Assembly (NCBI GenBank): GCA_965651595.1
Contig: CBFGTA010000012.1
Coordinates: forward strand, 1-34,874
Reading direction: 5' to 3'
From: CBFGTA01 sp965651595
GTDB lineage: Bacteria; Actinomycetota; Actinomycetes; S36-B12; UBA10799
DNA length: 34,874 nt
A program made the position numbers and the translations under genes. Of this stretch, positions 25,300 to 32,261 are shown piece after piece. The notes below the pieces were generated by a model, which was given only the letters and a program-made list of their open reading frames with translations, was not told where the DNA came from and did not search any database. Every line of letters begins with the position of its first letter. Positions within the stretch are counted from its first letter, which is position 1.

Positions 25300-26067
25300 A
25301 TGGCAAGCATGTCGAACTCGTTAGGCACGCTGATTCTTCTCCGCCATGGTCAAAGCGAATGGAACCAGCTGGGGCTGTTCACCGGGTGGGTCGATGTTGA
25401 CCTCACTGCCCAGGGCCGCGAGGAGGCCCAACGGGCCGGACAATTGCTGACTGAAGCCGAGATCCTCCCCGACGTGGCCCACACTTCGGTGCTGCGCCGA
25501 GCGATCTCGACCGCACACCTCGCCCTGGACGGCTGCGACCGGCACTGGATTCCGACGCGACGCAGCTGGCGCCTCAACGAACGGCACTACGGAGCCCTCC
25601 AAGGCAAGAACAAGGCCGACACGCTGGCTGAGTTTGGGGCCGAGCAATTCACGACGTGGCGACGTTCCTTCGACACCCCTCCTCCGCCAATCGCGGACAC
25701 TAGCGAATTCTCCCAGTCGGCGGACGCGCGCTACCGTCAGTTGCCCCCCGAGTTGCTGCCCGCCACTGAATGTTTGGCCGACGTCATAGACCGCATGTTG
25801 CCGTACTGGTATGACGCCATCGTTCCTGACCTGGTTGCGGGGCAGAACGTGTTGGTGGTTGCGCACGGCAACTCATTGCGGGCCTTAGTCAAGCACCTCG
25901 ACGGGATCGCCGACGACGACATCGCGCAACTCAACATTCCCACCGGTATCCCTCTGGTCTACGAACTCGACGAACAATGTCAAGCTCTAGCGCGAGGAGG
26001 CAGGTACCTGGATCCAGCTGCTGCCGAAGTGGCCGCCGCGGCAGTAGCCAAACAAGGTCAGGTCTGA
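25300..26067 (+). CDS. gpmA: 2,3-bisphosphoglycerate-dependent phosphoglycerate mutase
   Basis: Glycolytic and gluconeogenic enzyme of 255 aa interconverting 3- and 2-phosphoglycerate through a phosphohistidine. The active site has LLRHGQSEWN (R15, H16), FTGWVDVDLTAQG, the acid/base Glu in RLNERHYGALQGKNK, and the second histidine in VVAHGNSLRALVKHLDG. The length is normal. Two in-frame starts, 25300 and 25309, are close; neither has a strong ribosome-binding site. Probably in one transcript with mshA and the YbjN gene. Confidence 0.95.
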   Translation: MASMSNSLGTLILLRHGQSEWNQLGLFTGWVDVDLTAQGREEAQRAGQLLTEAEILPDVAHTSVLRRAISTAHLALDGCDRHWIPTRRSWRLNERHYGALQGKNKADTLAEFGAEQFTTWRRSFDTPPPPIADTSEFSQSADARYRQLPPELLPATECLADVIDRMLPYWYDAIVPDLVAGQNVLVVAHGNSLRALVKHLDGIADDDIAQLNIPTGIPLVYELDEQCQALARGGRYLDPAAAEVAAAAVAKQGQV

Positions 26068-26092
26068 CCGTTCCGTCGACGTTGTCTGCACT

Positions 26093-26115
26093 ACCTGCGC
26101 TCACTGCTGGCAGGT
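26093..26115. terminator. Weak hairpin between gpmA and DUF2516 gene
   Basis: ACCTGC (26093-26098) pairs with GCAGGT (26110-26115), a 6-bp stem with an 11-nt loop in the 50-bp gap between convergent genes. Confidence 0.35.
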
Positions 26116-26117
26116 GA

Positions 26118-26390
26118 TTAGTTACGGCCAGACGTGATGCTGATGATTTTTGCCCGCACATCGACGAGATAGAAGACGCTCGCGACCACAGAGATGATTC
26201 CGAGTAGTCCCATTCCGCCGAAAAATACTTGCACGGCCAGTGCGGCAACCGTCACGGCCAACCACATCACTTTGCTGTTTCGGTCGATAGCTGGGAAAGC
26301 CGCCGACGGGCGGATGCTGCAGTCGATCGCCGCCCACAGCGCCAGGGCAACCATCACGAGCCACACACCGAACATCAGGGAACCGATCAC
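26118..26390 (-). CDS. DUF2516 membrane protein
   Basis: Small membrane protein of 90 aa with three predicted helices: MFGVWLVMVALALWAAIDCSI, VMWLAVTVAALAVQVFFG and LLGIISVVASVFYLVDVRAK. The sequence ALWAAIDCSIRPSAAFPA and the YLVDVRAKI end are typical of DUF2516, an actinobacterial family without known function. In mycobacteria the DUF2516 gene lies next to hbhA, as it does here. The start is GTG 26390. No ribosome-binding site is evident, but TAGCAT, a possible -10 box, ends 6 bp upstream, which would give a leaderless or near-leaderless transcript. Confidence 0.85.
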   Translation of the reverse strand: MIGSLMFGVWLVMVALALWAAIDCSIRPSAAFPAIDRNSKVMWLAVTVAALAVQVFFGGMGLLGIISVVASVFYLVDVRAKIISITSGRN

Positions 26391-26458
26391 ACACCCATGC
26401 TAGTTGACCGTTCAGCGTGACCATGGGCTGGTCGAGTGAATCAACGGGCCGGTCAATC

Positions 26459-26487
26459 GCTGGCGCTACCAACCTGCCAGCGCCAGC
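26459..26487 (-). terminator. Second hairpin of a tandem pair after the HbhA-like gene
   Basis: GCTGGCGC (26459-26466) pairs with GCGCCAGC (26480-26487), 8 bp with a 13-nt loop. It follows the stronger hairpin at 26502-26535 in the direction of transcription. Confidence 0.45.
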
Positions 26488-26501
26488 CCGCGCGCCCAGA
26501 G

Positions 26502-26535
26502 AAGAGGCCGCACCACCGAAGTGATGCGGCCTCTT
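26502..26535 (-). terminator. Strong hairpin after the HbhA-like gene
   Basis: AAGAGGCCGCA (26502-26512) pairs perfectly with TGCGGCCTCTT (26525-26535), 11 bp with a 12-nt loop. It lies 39 bp past the stop of the Lys-rich gene. The tract CTTCTCT follows on the minus strand. Confidence 0.65.
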
Positions 26536-26574
26536 GAGACGTGCTCTGAGCGGGCGAGATAGCCCGCGTGGAGT

Positions 26575-27144
26575 CTAGCGGCGGACGAGTTCACGCACCT
26601 GTTCGACCGTACCCTCGACCTGCTTGCGCAGATCATCAGCGCGCAGTTGGTACCGGTCGCGGAGATCGTCGAGGCGAGCAGCGGTCCGTTCCCGCAGGTC
26701 CACCACAACTTCGGTGGCCCGGGCCGGAGCGGTGCTGACGGCTTCCTGAACTGTCTCGATCCGGTCAGCAACCTCAGCTCGCAGTTCAACCATACTGGGC
26801 AGTTCGACGCCAGGTACGCGCAATCCGCGGGCAGCTTCCTTGGCTCCAGCAGCACTGGAGCTCACCGAGCGAACTGGGCGGCGATTGGTCGTCGACGCAC
26901 TCTTGGTGGGTCGAGCACCGGCCTTGGCGGTCGGGCGACGAGCAGAGGTGGTCTTACTCGTGGTGCGCTTGGCAGCTGGCTTGGTAGCTGCGCTCTTCTT
27001 AGCTGCCGGCTTCTTCGCGGCAGGGGCCTTGCCCGCCGCAGTGGTCTTGGAGGTCGCAGCGGGCTTATTCGCCGCCGAGCGACGGGTAGCCGGGCTGGTG
27101 CTAGCAGTCTTGGCGGTCTTCGTGGTCTTCGTGGTCGTTGCCAT
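26575..27144 (-). CDS. Lys/Ala-rich HbhA-like or histone-like protein
   Basis: Basic protein of 189 aa with two parts. Residues 1-100 are low complexity, Lys/Ala/Thr/Pro-rich, with AAKKPAAKK-type repeats like histone H1 or the tail of mycobacterial HbhA. Residues 117-189 form a charged amphipathic helix or coiled coil (LRAEVADRIETVQEA, DLRERTAARLDDLRDRYQLR, VEGTVEQVRELVRR) resembling the HbhA helical domain. In HbhA the order is the reverse, with the coil first and the Lys-rich tail last. Location beside DUF2516 matches hbhA. No signal peptide. It could bind DNA, heparin-like polysaccharides or membranes. The ATG at 27144 has AAGGGG about 9 nt upstream and is preferred over 27153, which overlaps that site. 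Confidence 0.75.
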   Translation of the reverse strand: MATTTKTTKTAKTASTSPATRRSAANKPAATSKTTAAGKAPAAKKPAAKKSAATKPAAKRTTSKTTSARRPTAKAGARPTKSASTTNRRPVRSVSSSAAGAKEAARGLRVPGVELPSMVELRAEVADRIETVQEAVSTAPARATEVVVDLRERTAARLDDLRDRYQLRADDLRKQVEGTVEQVRELVRR

Positions 27145-27332
27145 GGTGATCATCCCCTTGTGGGCTTCTACGGTTCGGCGCCGACTTAGCGCCTACGCTG
27201 TCGGGTTACCCAGGGTGGTTAGTCTCAAACCCCGAATCCCGGCAGTGTGAGCAGAGCCACTCGACTCGTACGGCCCGGGATAGCCACAGGTTGGCCGGAC
27301 GTCGCCCGCCGGGGCCTCCGCTGACCCAGCTC

Positions 27333-28424
27333 TTAGTCGATCGTGACGACAATCTCCTGGGTCGCCGCCCACTCGACGTCGCCCTCGCGCACCACCAGTT
27401 CGGCTGCGGGATCTATACGTGATTTGACCAGTCCCAACGCCAGCGGCCCAGACTCGAAGTGCCAAGTGCTCGAACCGATCCGACCGACGGGCCTGCCACC
27501 AAATTCGATGTTGGCACCCGCGGACGGCAAATCGTCGCGGCTTCCATCCAGGTACAACAGTACGAGCCGGCGGGGAGGGCGACCCAGATTGTGCACGCGG
27601 GCCACGGTTTCTTGGCCGCGATAGCAACCTTTGGCCAGATGGACGGCCGGACCGATCCATCCTGCTTCGTGGGGAAGCGTCTTGTGATCGGTGTCGAAAC
27701 CCACGCGTGGCACCCCGGCTGCCACTCGAGCCGACTCCCACGCCCCCAGACCTGCGATCGGGTGGGCCTCAAGAATGCTCTTCGCCTGATCGGTCGCAAC
27801 GATCCATTCGCGCGCTGGCCAGGTCCGGGACCGGTTTCGGTGGTAGCGCTCGGCTCCGCCGCCTGCGTCGCGACCGGCGTCGGACACAGCAATCCGGTCA
27901 AACTCCGCGGCTGCCTCCCACACCCAACCCGAACCGTTCAACTCCGCCCTACTGAAGGAGTCGACCCCTGAGGGTCGCTCCAGCCAGCCAACGATGCTCA
28001 GGTCGTCTGACCCGTCGCTCACGGACACGTCCCTCAGGAATCGCATTCGATCGAGGTAAGTGGTCAGGGCTTGACCATGGCCAGGTTCGGTGGTCAACCA
28101 GCACTCTTCGGCTGCTGCCAGGAGGTGGAACTCGAACTCGACGTGACCGTGGGGGTCCAAGATTAGACCGGTCGTACTCTCACCAGCGCGCAGACCGTTG
28201 ACTTGCTGGCTCACGAGATCGTTGAGCCAGTCCAGCCGATCTGCTCCTGCAACCCGCACGATGTCGCGATGTGACAGGTCAACGACGGCGGCGCCTTCCT
28301 CGAATCGTCGCTGTTCACCCAGCGGGTCGCCATAGTGCCAGGGAACACCAGCGTCGAGGGGGTTCGGATAGTTGGCTGTTAGGCCACGGTCAGGATCGAG
28401 GTACACAGCGGTGGCATTGGCCAT
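27333..28424 (-). CDS. ygfZ: YgfZ/GcvT-like folate-binding protein
   Basis: Protein of 363 aa related to the T-protein of glycine cleavage. YgfZ homologues use tetrahydrofolate in maintenance of some Fe-S enzymes. The family motif K-G-C-Y-x-G-Q-E is present as KGCYRGQETVARVHNLG, with the conserved cysteine. The N-terminal domain has GAAVVDLSHRDIVRVAGADR and WLNDLVSQQVNGL; the C-terminal barrel has GRPVGRIGSS and ALGLVKS. The ATG at 28424 gives a normal N-terminus but overlaps the 3' end of the Fur gene by 35 bp, suggesting coupling. Fur-YgfZ linkage fits an iron/sulfur maintenance role. Confidence 0.92.
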   Translation of the reverse strand: MANATAVYLDPDRGLTANYPNPLDAGVPWHYGDPLGEQRRFEEGAAVVDLSHRDIVRVAGADRLDWLNDLVSQQVNGLRAGESTTGLILDPHGHVEFEFHLLAAAEECWLTTEPGHGQALTTYLDRMRFLRDVSVSDGSDDLSIVGWLERPSGVDSFSRAELNGSGWVWEAAAEFDRIAVSDAGRDAGGGAERYHRNRSRTWPAREWIVATDQAKSILEAHPIAGLGAWESARVAAGVPRVGFDTDHKTLPHEAGWIGPAVHLAKGCYRGQETVARVHNLGRPPRRLVLLYLDGSRDDLPSAGANIEFGGRPVGRIGSSTWHFESGPLALGLVKSRIDPAAELVVREGDVEWAATQEIVVTID

Positions 28425-28842
28425 ACAAGACAGTATGGGCCACATCAACGGTGAACGCGAAGTCCCTGCTGAGGTCGTCAGCGAGGCCAGCGAGAATCTC
28501 GCCGTCAACTGCCTCGGTGCGCCCGCACGCGCGGCAGGTCAAGTGAGCGTGCGGGCGAGAATCGGCCCAGTGGTAGGTAGCTGAACCTCCGTCGAGGTGG
28601 GCATGCCCCAACAACCCGACCGACTCGAGAACTTCAACGGCCCGGTAAACAGTCGACAGATCCAGCGACGTCCCCAGATCGTTTGCTCGGTCCACAATTT
28701 GTTCCGGTTTCGCATGTCGCAGCGAATGCACGATCTCCAGTACCAGCATCCGCTGGCTGGTAACGCGTAGGCCAGCAGCACGGAGTCGTTCTGCCCAGTC
28801 TGCACGCAGTTGCTGCGATCCGTCGGTCATCGCCTGCGCCAC
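28390..28842 (-). CDS. Fur-family metalloregulator
   Basis: Transcription regulator of 150 aa of the Fur/Zur/PerR family. The N-terminal winged helix has LRAAGLRVTSQRMLVLEIVH and DLSTVYRAVEVLESVGLL. The metal-binding dimerisation domain has HWADSRPHAHLTCRACG, with the HxHxTCxxC pattern, and a second CxxC near the end (GQCHRC), so a structural zinc site is likely. Whether it senses iron, zinc or peroxide is not readable from sequence. The open frame begins at GTG 28842, with ATG 28830 as alternative. It lies 34 bp after the nitrobindin-like gene and overlaps ygfZ. Confidence 0.92.
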   Translation of the reverse strand: MAQAMTDGSQQLRADWAERLRAAGLRVTSQRMLVLEIVHSLRHAKPEQIVDRANDLGTSLDLSTVYRAVEVLESVGLLGHAHLDGGSATYHWADSRPHAHLTCRACGRTEAVDGEILAGLADDLSRDFAFTVDVAHTVLYGQCHRCVPRS

Positions 28843-28876
28843 GGACCTGGCGTCGCAAACCTCACTCGACGGCCCT

Positions 28877-29431
28877 CTAGAGCTTCGCCAGCCGTGCGGA
28901 TAGGTGGTTCTGGAGGTCCTGCCCGACTGCCTTCATGTCGTAGGCGTAACCGAGATCCCCACCAATCAGACCATAGAGTCGGACGCCCGCGTCGTACTCC
29001 TTCGCTGACGCCGACCGAGCCACAATGTCGGTCCGTAGTTCGCAGCGGGCGCCGGAGATTTTCCCGCCGGACAACTCCGTCACCTCAACCGAACCGTGGT
29101 ACGTCTCTAGATGGCCTGTCGAATGCGTGAGCAGAACTTCCACGGAGTTGCCGTCACCATTGACTCCCGGACGCCAAAACCCATACTCCGACGCAGCCGG
29201 GCGCACACGTTGACCATGCTCGTCAATGATCCACGACTGGCTCACATAGTGCAGAAACGGGCGTCCGTCGTGAGTGAATCGCAACTCTTGGGCGAATCGA
29301 AAGTCGTCAATGGTCGGATAAGTTCCGAGGCCGACGCCCACCCAGGTTCCCAACAGCCACGACAACGGCAGATTGGCCTCATGTAATGGCGGCGTGGCAG
29401 CGTCGCTCTCGCCCACGGGTTCCCGGTCCAT
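28877..29431 (-). CDS. Nitrobindin-like haem/FABP-type beta-barrel protein
   Basis: Protein of 184 aa of the THAP4/nitrobindin (DUF1794) family, a ten-strand barrel that in characterised members binds haem and reacts with nitric oxide or peroxynitrite. The family signature is LSWLLGTWVGVGLGTYPTI (GxWxGxG type). Other conserved parts are FHLHY-like GRPFLHYVSQSWI, GFWRP and a C-terminal YDMKAVGQDLQNHLSARL. A candidate proximal His cannot be assigned with certainty. The ATG at 29431 is 7 bp after the stop of the 35-aa peptide gene. First of a run with the Fur and ygfZ genes. Confidence 0.85.
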   Translation of the reverse strand: MDREPVGESDAATPPLHEANLPLSWLLGTWVGVGLGTYPTIDDFRFAQELRFTHDGRPFLHYVSQSWIIDEHGQRVRPAASEYGFWRPGVNGDGNSVEVLLTHSTGHLETYHGSVEVTELSGGKISGARCELRTDIVARSASAKEYDAGVRLYGLIGGDLGYAYDMKAVGQDLQNHLSARLAKL

Positions 29432-29438
29432 GATGCGC

Positions 29439-29546
29439 CTAGCGCCGCGACCCCGTCTTGAACAGACGGTAGACGACGTATACCGCGAACCACGCTGACA
29501 ACACAACGACAGCCACGAGTAAGGCAGTGAAGATTGCATGGATCAT
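29439..29546 (-). CDS. 35-aa single-pass membrane peptide
   Basis: Small ORF of 36 codons, too short for most gene callers. After MIHAIFTA comes one hydrophobic helix (about 4-26: AIFTALLVAVVVLSAWFAV), then YVVYRLFKTGSRR with a basic end. The pattern fits a single-pass peptide with a cytoplasmic C-terminus. Its stop is 7 bp before the nitrobindin-like start, an operon-like spacing. The ribosome-binding site is weak (AGG about 10 nt upstream). Function unknown; it may be a small partner of the downstream haem-binding protein. Confidence 0.6.
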   Translation of the reverse strand: MIHAIFTALLVAVVVLSAWFAVYVVYRLFKTGSRR

Positions 29547-29676
29547 AGGTCGAGCCTAGTACGCCATCTCGGCAAGTCCGGATCAGACCCACAAATTGCC
29601 TTCGGGCGGCCACGAATATTCGGCGGCTACCAGCGAAATCCCTCGGGGCGGCCTACTGGTGGGGGACAATGGCCTC

Positions 29677-30036
29677 ATGCGCAAGCTCGTGATCAAGTTG
29701 ACCAGCGGAACCGAAAGCCCCGAGCGGGCTTCTCAAGCGTTTACTGTAGCCAGCGCCGCTCTGGCGGCCGGGGCCGAAGTGTCGGTGTGGCTCACCGGCG
29801 AGGCGGTTTGGTTCGCGGTACCCGGTCACGCCGAACAGCTCATCCTGTCTCACGCACCGGAGACTGCAGCGCTGCGCGACGCCATTGTCGAACGGGGCCA
29901 GTTGACGGTATGCACCCAGTGTGCGTCACGTCGAGTCCTCACTGCCGCGGATTTCGTCGATGGCACTCGGGTAGCAGGAGCGGCATCGTTCGTTGAAGAG
30001 ATCCTCGCCGACGGTGTTCAAGCCCTCGTCTACTGA
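29677..30036 (+). CDS. DsrE-family sulfur-relay-like protein
   Basis: Protein of 119 aa with the DsrE/DsrF-like fold. It has MRKLVIKLTSGTESPERASQ, AAGAEVSVWLTGEAVWFA and a cysteine pair in LTVCTQCASRRVLTAADF; the first cysteine sits where DsrE-type proteins carry the sulfur-accepting residue. A role as a persulfide carrier is plausible, and the neighbouring rhodanese operon on the other strand supports this. The ATG at 29677 follows a G-rich tract (GGGGGAC) about 10 nt upstream. Confidence 0.82.
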   Translation: MRKLVIKLTSGTESPERASQAFTVASAALAAGAEVSVWLTGEAVWFAVPGHAEQLILSHAPETAALRDAIVERGQLTVCTQCASRRVLTAADFVDGTRVAGAASFVEEILADGVQALVY

Positions 30037-30077
30037 CATGGTCGCTAGCTGATCCGCAGCCCGCTGCGTGACGTGAA

Positions 30078-30113
30078 GAAGCGGCGCCCACCAACAAAGG
30101 TGAACGCCGCTTC
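30078..30113. terminator. Bidirectional terminator hairpin
   Basis: GAAGCGGCG (30078-30086) pairs with CGCCGCTTC (30105-30113). Inside, CACC and GGTG form a second short stem around AACAAA. It separates the convergent DsrE and DUF1416 genes. Confidence 0.65.
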
Positions 30114-30137
30114 CTGATATTGCGACTACAGCAACAG

Positions 30138-30434
30138 CTAGAGGTCGATGTCGACCTCGGCTACCGATCCGAGTTCGGCCACGACTGCGCGGTCGGCTTG
30201 TTTGCCGCCCGGCGCCAGGACCCGCAGGGTCCACTGGCCCTGCGCCGCGAAAAAGCGGAACTGGCCGGTGACGCTGGTCGGGACTTCGGCGGTGAAGTCG
30301 CCGCTGCTGTCGAGTAGGCGAACATATGCATTTCCGGCTGGTTCCCCATTGACGGTGATGGTGCCCTGAATCACGGCCTCCTTGGTCACGTCGATGCCTT
30401 GGGTCCCCAAGCCTCCCGTGGTTGCTCCGCACAT
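30138..30434 (-). CDS. DUF1416 (SseC-type) protein
   Basis: Protein of 98 aa beginning MCGATTGGLGTQGID, typical of the SseC/DUF1416 family always found next to CysA2-type thiosulfate sulfurtransferases in actinobacteria. The middle has an Ig-like beta pattern: AVIQGTITVNGEPAGNAYVR, TGQFRFFAAQGQWTLRVLAP. The Cys at position 2 is conserved in the family. Its ATG shares one base with the rhodanese stop (TAATG), so it is translationally coupled. Function is unknown beyond the association with sulfur transfer. Confidence 0.9.
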   Translation of the reverse strand: MCGATTGGLGTQGIDVTKEAVIQGTITVNGEPAGNAYVRLLDSSGDFTAEVPTSVTGQFRFFAAQGQWTLRVLAPGGKQADRAVVAELGSVAEVDIDL

Positions 30435-31297
30435 TAGGCCTGTCCCCCTTCTGGGTTGCCCGGTTCGGCACCGAGCTGGACCGGAACACCAACGAGCGAA
30501 CCGTACTCGGTCCACGACCCGTCGTAGTTCTTGACGTTGGGGATACCGAGGATCTCGTGGAGCACGAACCACGTGTGAGCGGAACGCTCACCGATCCGGC
30601 AATAGGCAATGGTGTCCTTGGCCAGATCGACGCCTTCTCCCGCGTACAGGTCCTGCAGTTCGGAGTCCTTGCGGAAGGTCCCGTCATCATTGGCGGACTT
30701 GCTCCACGGAATATTCACCGCCGTAGGGATGTGGCCCGGCCGCTGCGACTGCTCTTGCGGCAAGTGAGCTGGCGCCAAGAGCTTGCCGGAGTACTCGTCG
30801 GGAGAGCGAACGTCCACCAAGTTCTCAACTCCGAGCGCTGCCGTGATGTCGTCACGGAACGCCCGGATCGAGACGTCTTGGTCGCTGGCCACGTAGTCCG
30901 TGGTCGGACGGTCGGGAACTTCGCTGACGAGTTCGCGGGAGTCGAGTTCCCACTTCTTGCGACCGCCGTCGAGCAGCCGAACATCCTGGTGACCATACAA
31001 CTTGAAGTACCAGTACGCGTAGGCGGCAAACCAGTTGTTGTTGCCCCCATACAGAATGACGGTGTCATCATTGCCGATGCCTTTGCGGCTCAGTAACTGC
31101 TCGAACTGCGCCTTGGTAACGAAATCCCGCCTGACAGGATCTTGGAGATCGTCCTTCCAATCGATCCGGACCGCACCACGGATGTGGTTCTTGTCGTAGG
31201 CGGCAGTGTCTTCGTCTACTTCGACGAGTACAACCTGCGGATCGTCGAGGTGTTCCTCGACCCAATCCGCGCTGACGAGTGCAGATTCGCGACTCAC
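30434..31297 (-). CDS. sseA: Thiosulfate sulfurtransferase (rhodanese)
   Basis: Two-domain rhodanese of 287 aa, close to mycobacterial CysA2. It moves sulfane sulfur from thiosulfate to cyanide or a thiol acceptor. The N-terminal inactive domain has HIRGAVRIDWKDDLQDP; the C-terminal domain has LVDVRSPDEYSGK, PGHIPTAVNIPW and the active loop YCRIGERSAHTWFVL with catalytic cysteine. The GTG at 31297 has AAGGAAGGA about 7 nt upstream. It is second of DUF4395-sseA-DUF1416, with a 143-bp gap before it that holds a hairpin. Regulation by the cysteine-rich leader upstream of DUF4395 is inferred. Confidence 0.94.
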   Translation of the reverse strand: MSRESALVSADWVEEHLDDPQVVLVEVDEDTAAYDKNHIRGAVRIDWKDDLQDPVRRDFVTKAQFEQLLSRKGIGNDDTVILYGGNNNWFAAYAYWYFKLYGHQDVRLLDGGRKKWELDSRELVSEVPDRPTTDYVASDQDVSIRAFRDDITAALGVENLVDVRSPDEYSGKLLAPAHLPQEQSQRPGHIPTAVNIPWSKSANDDGTFRKDSELQDLYAGEGVDLAKDTIAYCRIGERSAHTWFVLHEILGIPNVKNYDGSWTEYGSLVGVPVQLGAEPGNPEGGQA

Positions 31298-31363
31298 AGT
31301 GTTTCCTTCCTTTCGATGGTCACTCGGTATGGCACCAAGCTGATGGGTGAACTAGATGTATGT

Positions 31364-31386
31364 CTTGCGCGCACTCGACGCACAAG
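31364..31386 (-). other. Hairpin in the DUF4395-sseA gap
   Basis: CTTGCGCG (31364-31371) pairs with CGCACAAG (31379-31386), 8 bp including one mismatch on this strand that is a G-U pair in minus-strand RNA, with a 7-nt loop. It may be an RNA processing or partial termination site within the operon. Confidence 0.35.
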
Positions 31387-31440
31387 ACGGATCGCGACCG
31401 GGACGCAGAATGCCCGGCTCAAGCCGATCCGGGTCGATTG

Positions 31441-31974
31441 CTAGGCAGCCTCGGGACGACGGCGACGGGTCAGCCGGAGGCCGAGCAGGTACATCTCGCA
31501 GCCGAGGCAGAAGTTGAAGGCAGCATTCAGGAACGCTGCTGCGAGCGCCATCCCCGCTGCCACGAAAAACACGGCGTCAAGTCCGGTCGCGAGCCCAATC
31601 AGGGCAACCGCGCCGAACCCGAGTCCGACCGCTTGAGCGAAACGGGGAGGTGCTGGGTCTTCGCGGTGGCGGGTTGGCCCAAGCCGAGGTGCTACGAAAG
31701 TTCGGAAGAACGCCCCGTAAGGCTGGTAGTTCAGTCCTGCTATTGAGCCGAGACCGAATGCCAACGTCTGAGCAATCAGCAACGCCAACGTGATGGGTGA
31801 GCCGGGGCCGATCAGAATGGCGACGGCTAGCAACACAGTGGTGACGGCGGCACCGAACCGCGGTCCACGAGCGTCGATGAGCGGACGAGTTGGCCTGCCC
31901 GCAGGCGATCCGCCCGCGCGGTGGTCAGATGCGGCCTGGCCACTTGAGTTGAGTTTGGTTGAACTATGTGTCAC
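31441..31974 (-). CDS. DUF4395 membrane protein
   Basis: Membrane protein of 177 aa with about four helices. A polar Ser/Pro/Gly-rich N-terminus of about 30 residues is followed by DARGPRFGAAVTTVLLAVAI, a conserved GLNYQPYGAFFRTFVAPRLG loop and hydrophobic segments to the end. A CxxC pair lies in FNFCLGCEMYLLG (about 156 and 159). DUF4395 genes regularly accompany rhodanese and thioredoxin genes; transport of a sulfur species is an attractive but unproven idea. The GTG at 31974 has AAGGA 8 nt upstream. It is the first large gene after the leader peptide. Confidence 0.88.
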   Translation of the reverse strand: MTHSSTKLNSSGQAASDHRAGGSPAGRPTRPLIDARGPRFGAAVTTVLLAVAILIGPGSPITLALLIAQTLAFGLGSIAGLNYQPYGAFFRTFVAPRLGPTRHREDPAPPRFAQAVGLGFGAVALIGLATGLDAVFFVAAGMALAAAFLNAAFNFCLGCEMYLLGLRLTRRRRPEAA

Positions 31975-32062
31975 TGAATGTCCTTGTCAATGGTCGAAGA
32001 GTCTGGAAGGGGAATATCGACCCGCCGCGGGATCCCGATACGGCCCTCATCTGGAGACTCTT

Positions 32063-32098
32063 GGCGGCTAAGGCAGTAGGGACTGCGAAAGAGCCGCC
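32063..32098 (-). promoter_or_regulatory. Nested stem-loop downstream of the Cys leader ORF
   Basis: GGCGGCT (32063-32069) pairs with AGCCGCC (32092-32098). Inside it GCAGT (32073-32077) pairs with ACTGC (32082-32086) around a 4-nt loop. Read on the minus strand it lies 60 nt after the leader stop and 88 nt before the DUF4395 start. It is a candidate attenuator or ribosome-site-sequestering structure. Confidence 0.5.
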
Positions 32099-32129
32099 GT
32101 AGAGCGGGAGGGGGCCGTCGATCCGCAAT

Positions 32130-32146
32130 GAAGCCGTCGAGGCTTC
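32130..32146 (-). promoter_or_regulatory. Small stem-loop just after the leader stop
   Basis: GAAGCC (32130-32135) and GGCTTC (32141-32146) form a 6-bp stem with a 5-nt loop, 12 nt after the leader stop. It may alternate with the larger stem-loop further on, although the two are not overlapping. Confidence 0.35.
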
Positions 32147-32158
32147 CGGGTGGGCCGA

Positions 32159-32251
32159 CTAGCGACAGCGACACATACAGGTGGTGGAAATGCAGAAATC
32201 CACCTCACGACGCTTGACGAGCGCAACCTGTACGAACATGAGATCAACCAT
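32159..32251 (-). CDS. Cys-rich leader peptide (30 aa), candidate attenuator
   Basis: ORF of 30 codons between the thioredoxin and DUF4395 genes. It contains ALVKRREVDF, the 'KRR-(H/E)-VD' core seen in actinobacterial leader peptides, and ends VDFCISTTCMCRCR with cysteines at 20, 25, 27 and 29. Poor supply of Cys-tRNA would stall ribosomes at this tail. AAGGG lies 6 nt before the ATG, and the start is 10 bp after the thioredoxin stop. Cysteine-responsive leaders of this kind are described in mycobacteria before sulfur genes including this rhodanese operon. The stem-loops downstream support attenuation. A second start at M5 is possible. Confidence 0.7.
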   Translation of the reverse strand: MVDLMFVQVALVKRREVDFCISTTCMCRCR

Positions 32252-32261
32252 AGCGCCCTTG

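Noticed and set aside
26647..27250. Plus-strand frames opposite the Lys-rich gene
   Set aside because: Gly/Leu/Arg- or Ala/Val-rich composition is the mirror of the Lys/Ala repeats on the other strand.
31971..32174. 67-codon minus-strand frame through the leader stem-loops
   Set aside because: It starts inside the Cys leader without a ribosome-binding site, overlaps the DUF4395 start and is not protein-like; the stretch is better explained as structured leader RNA.
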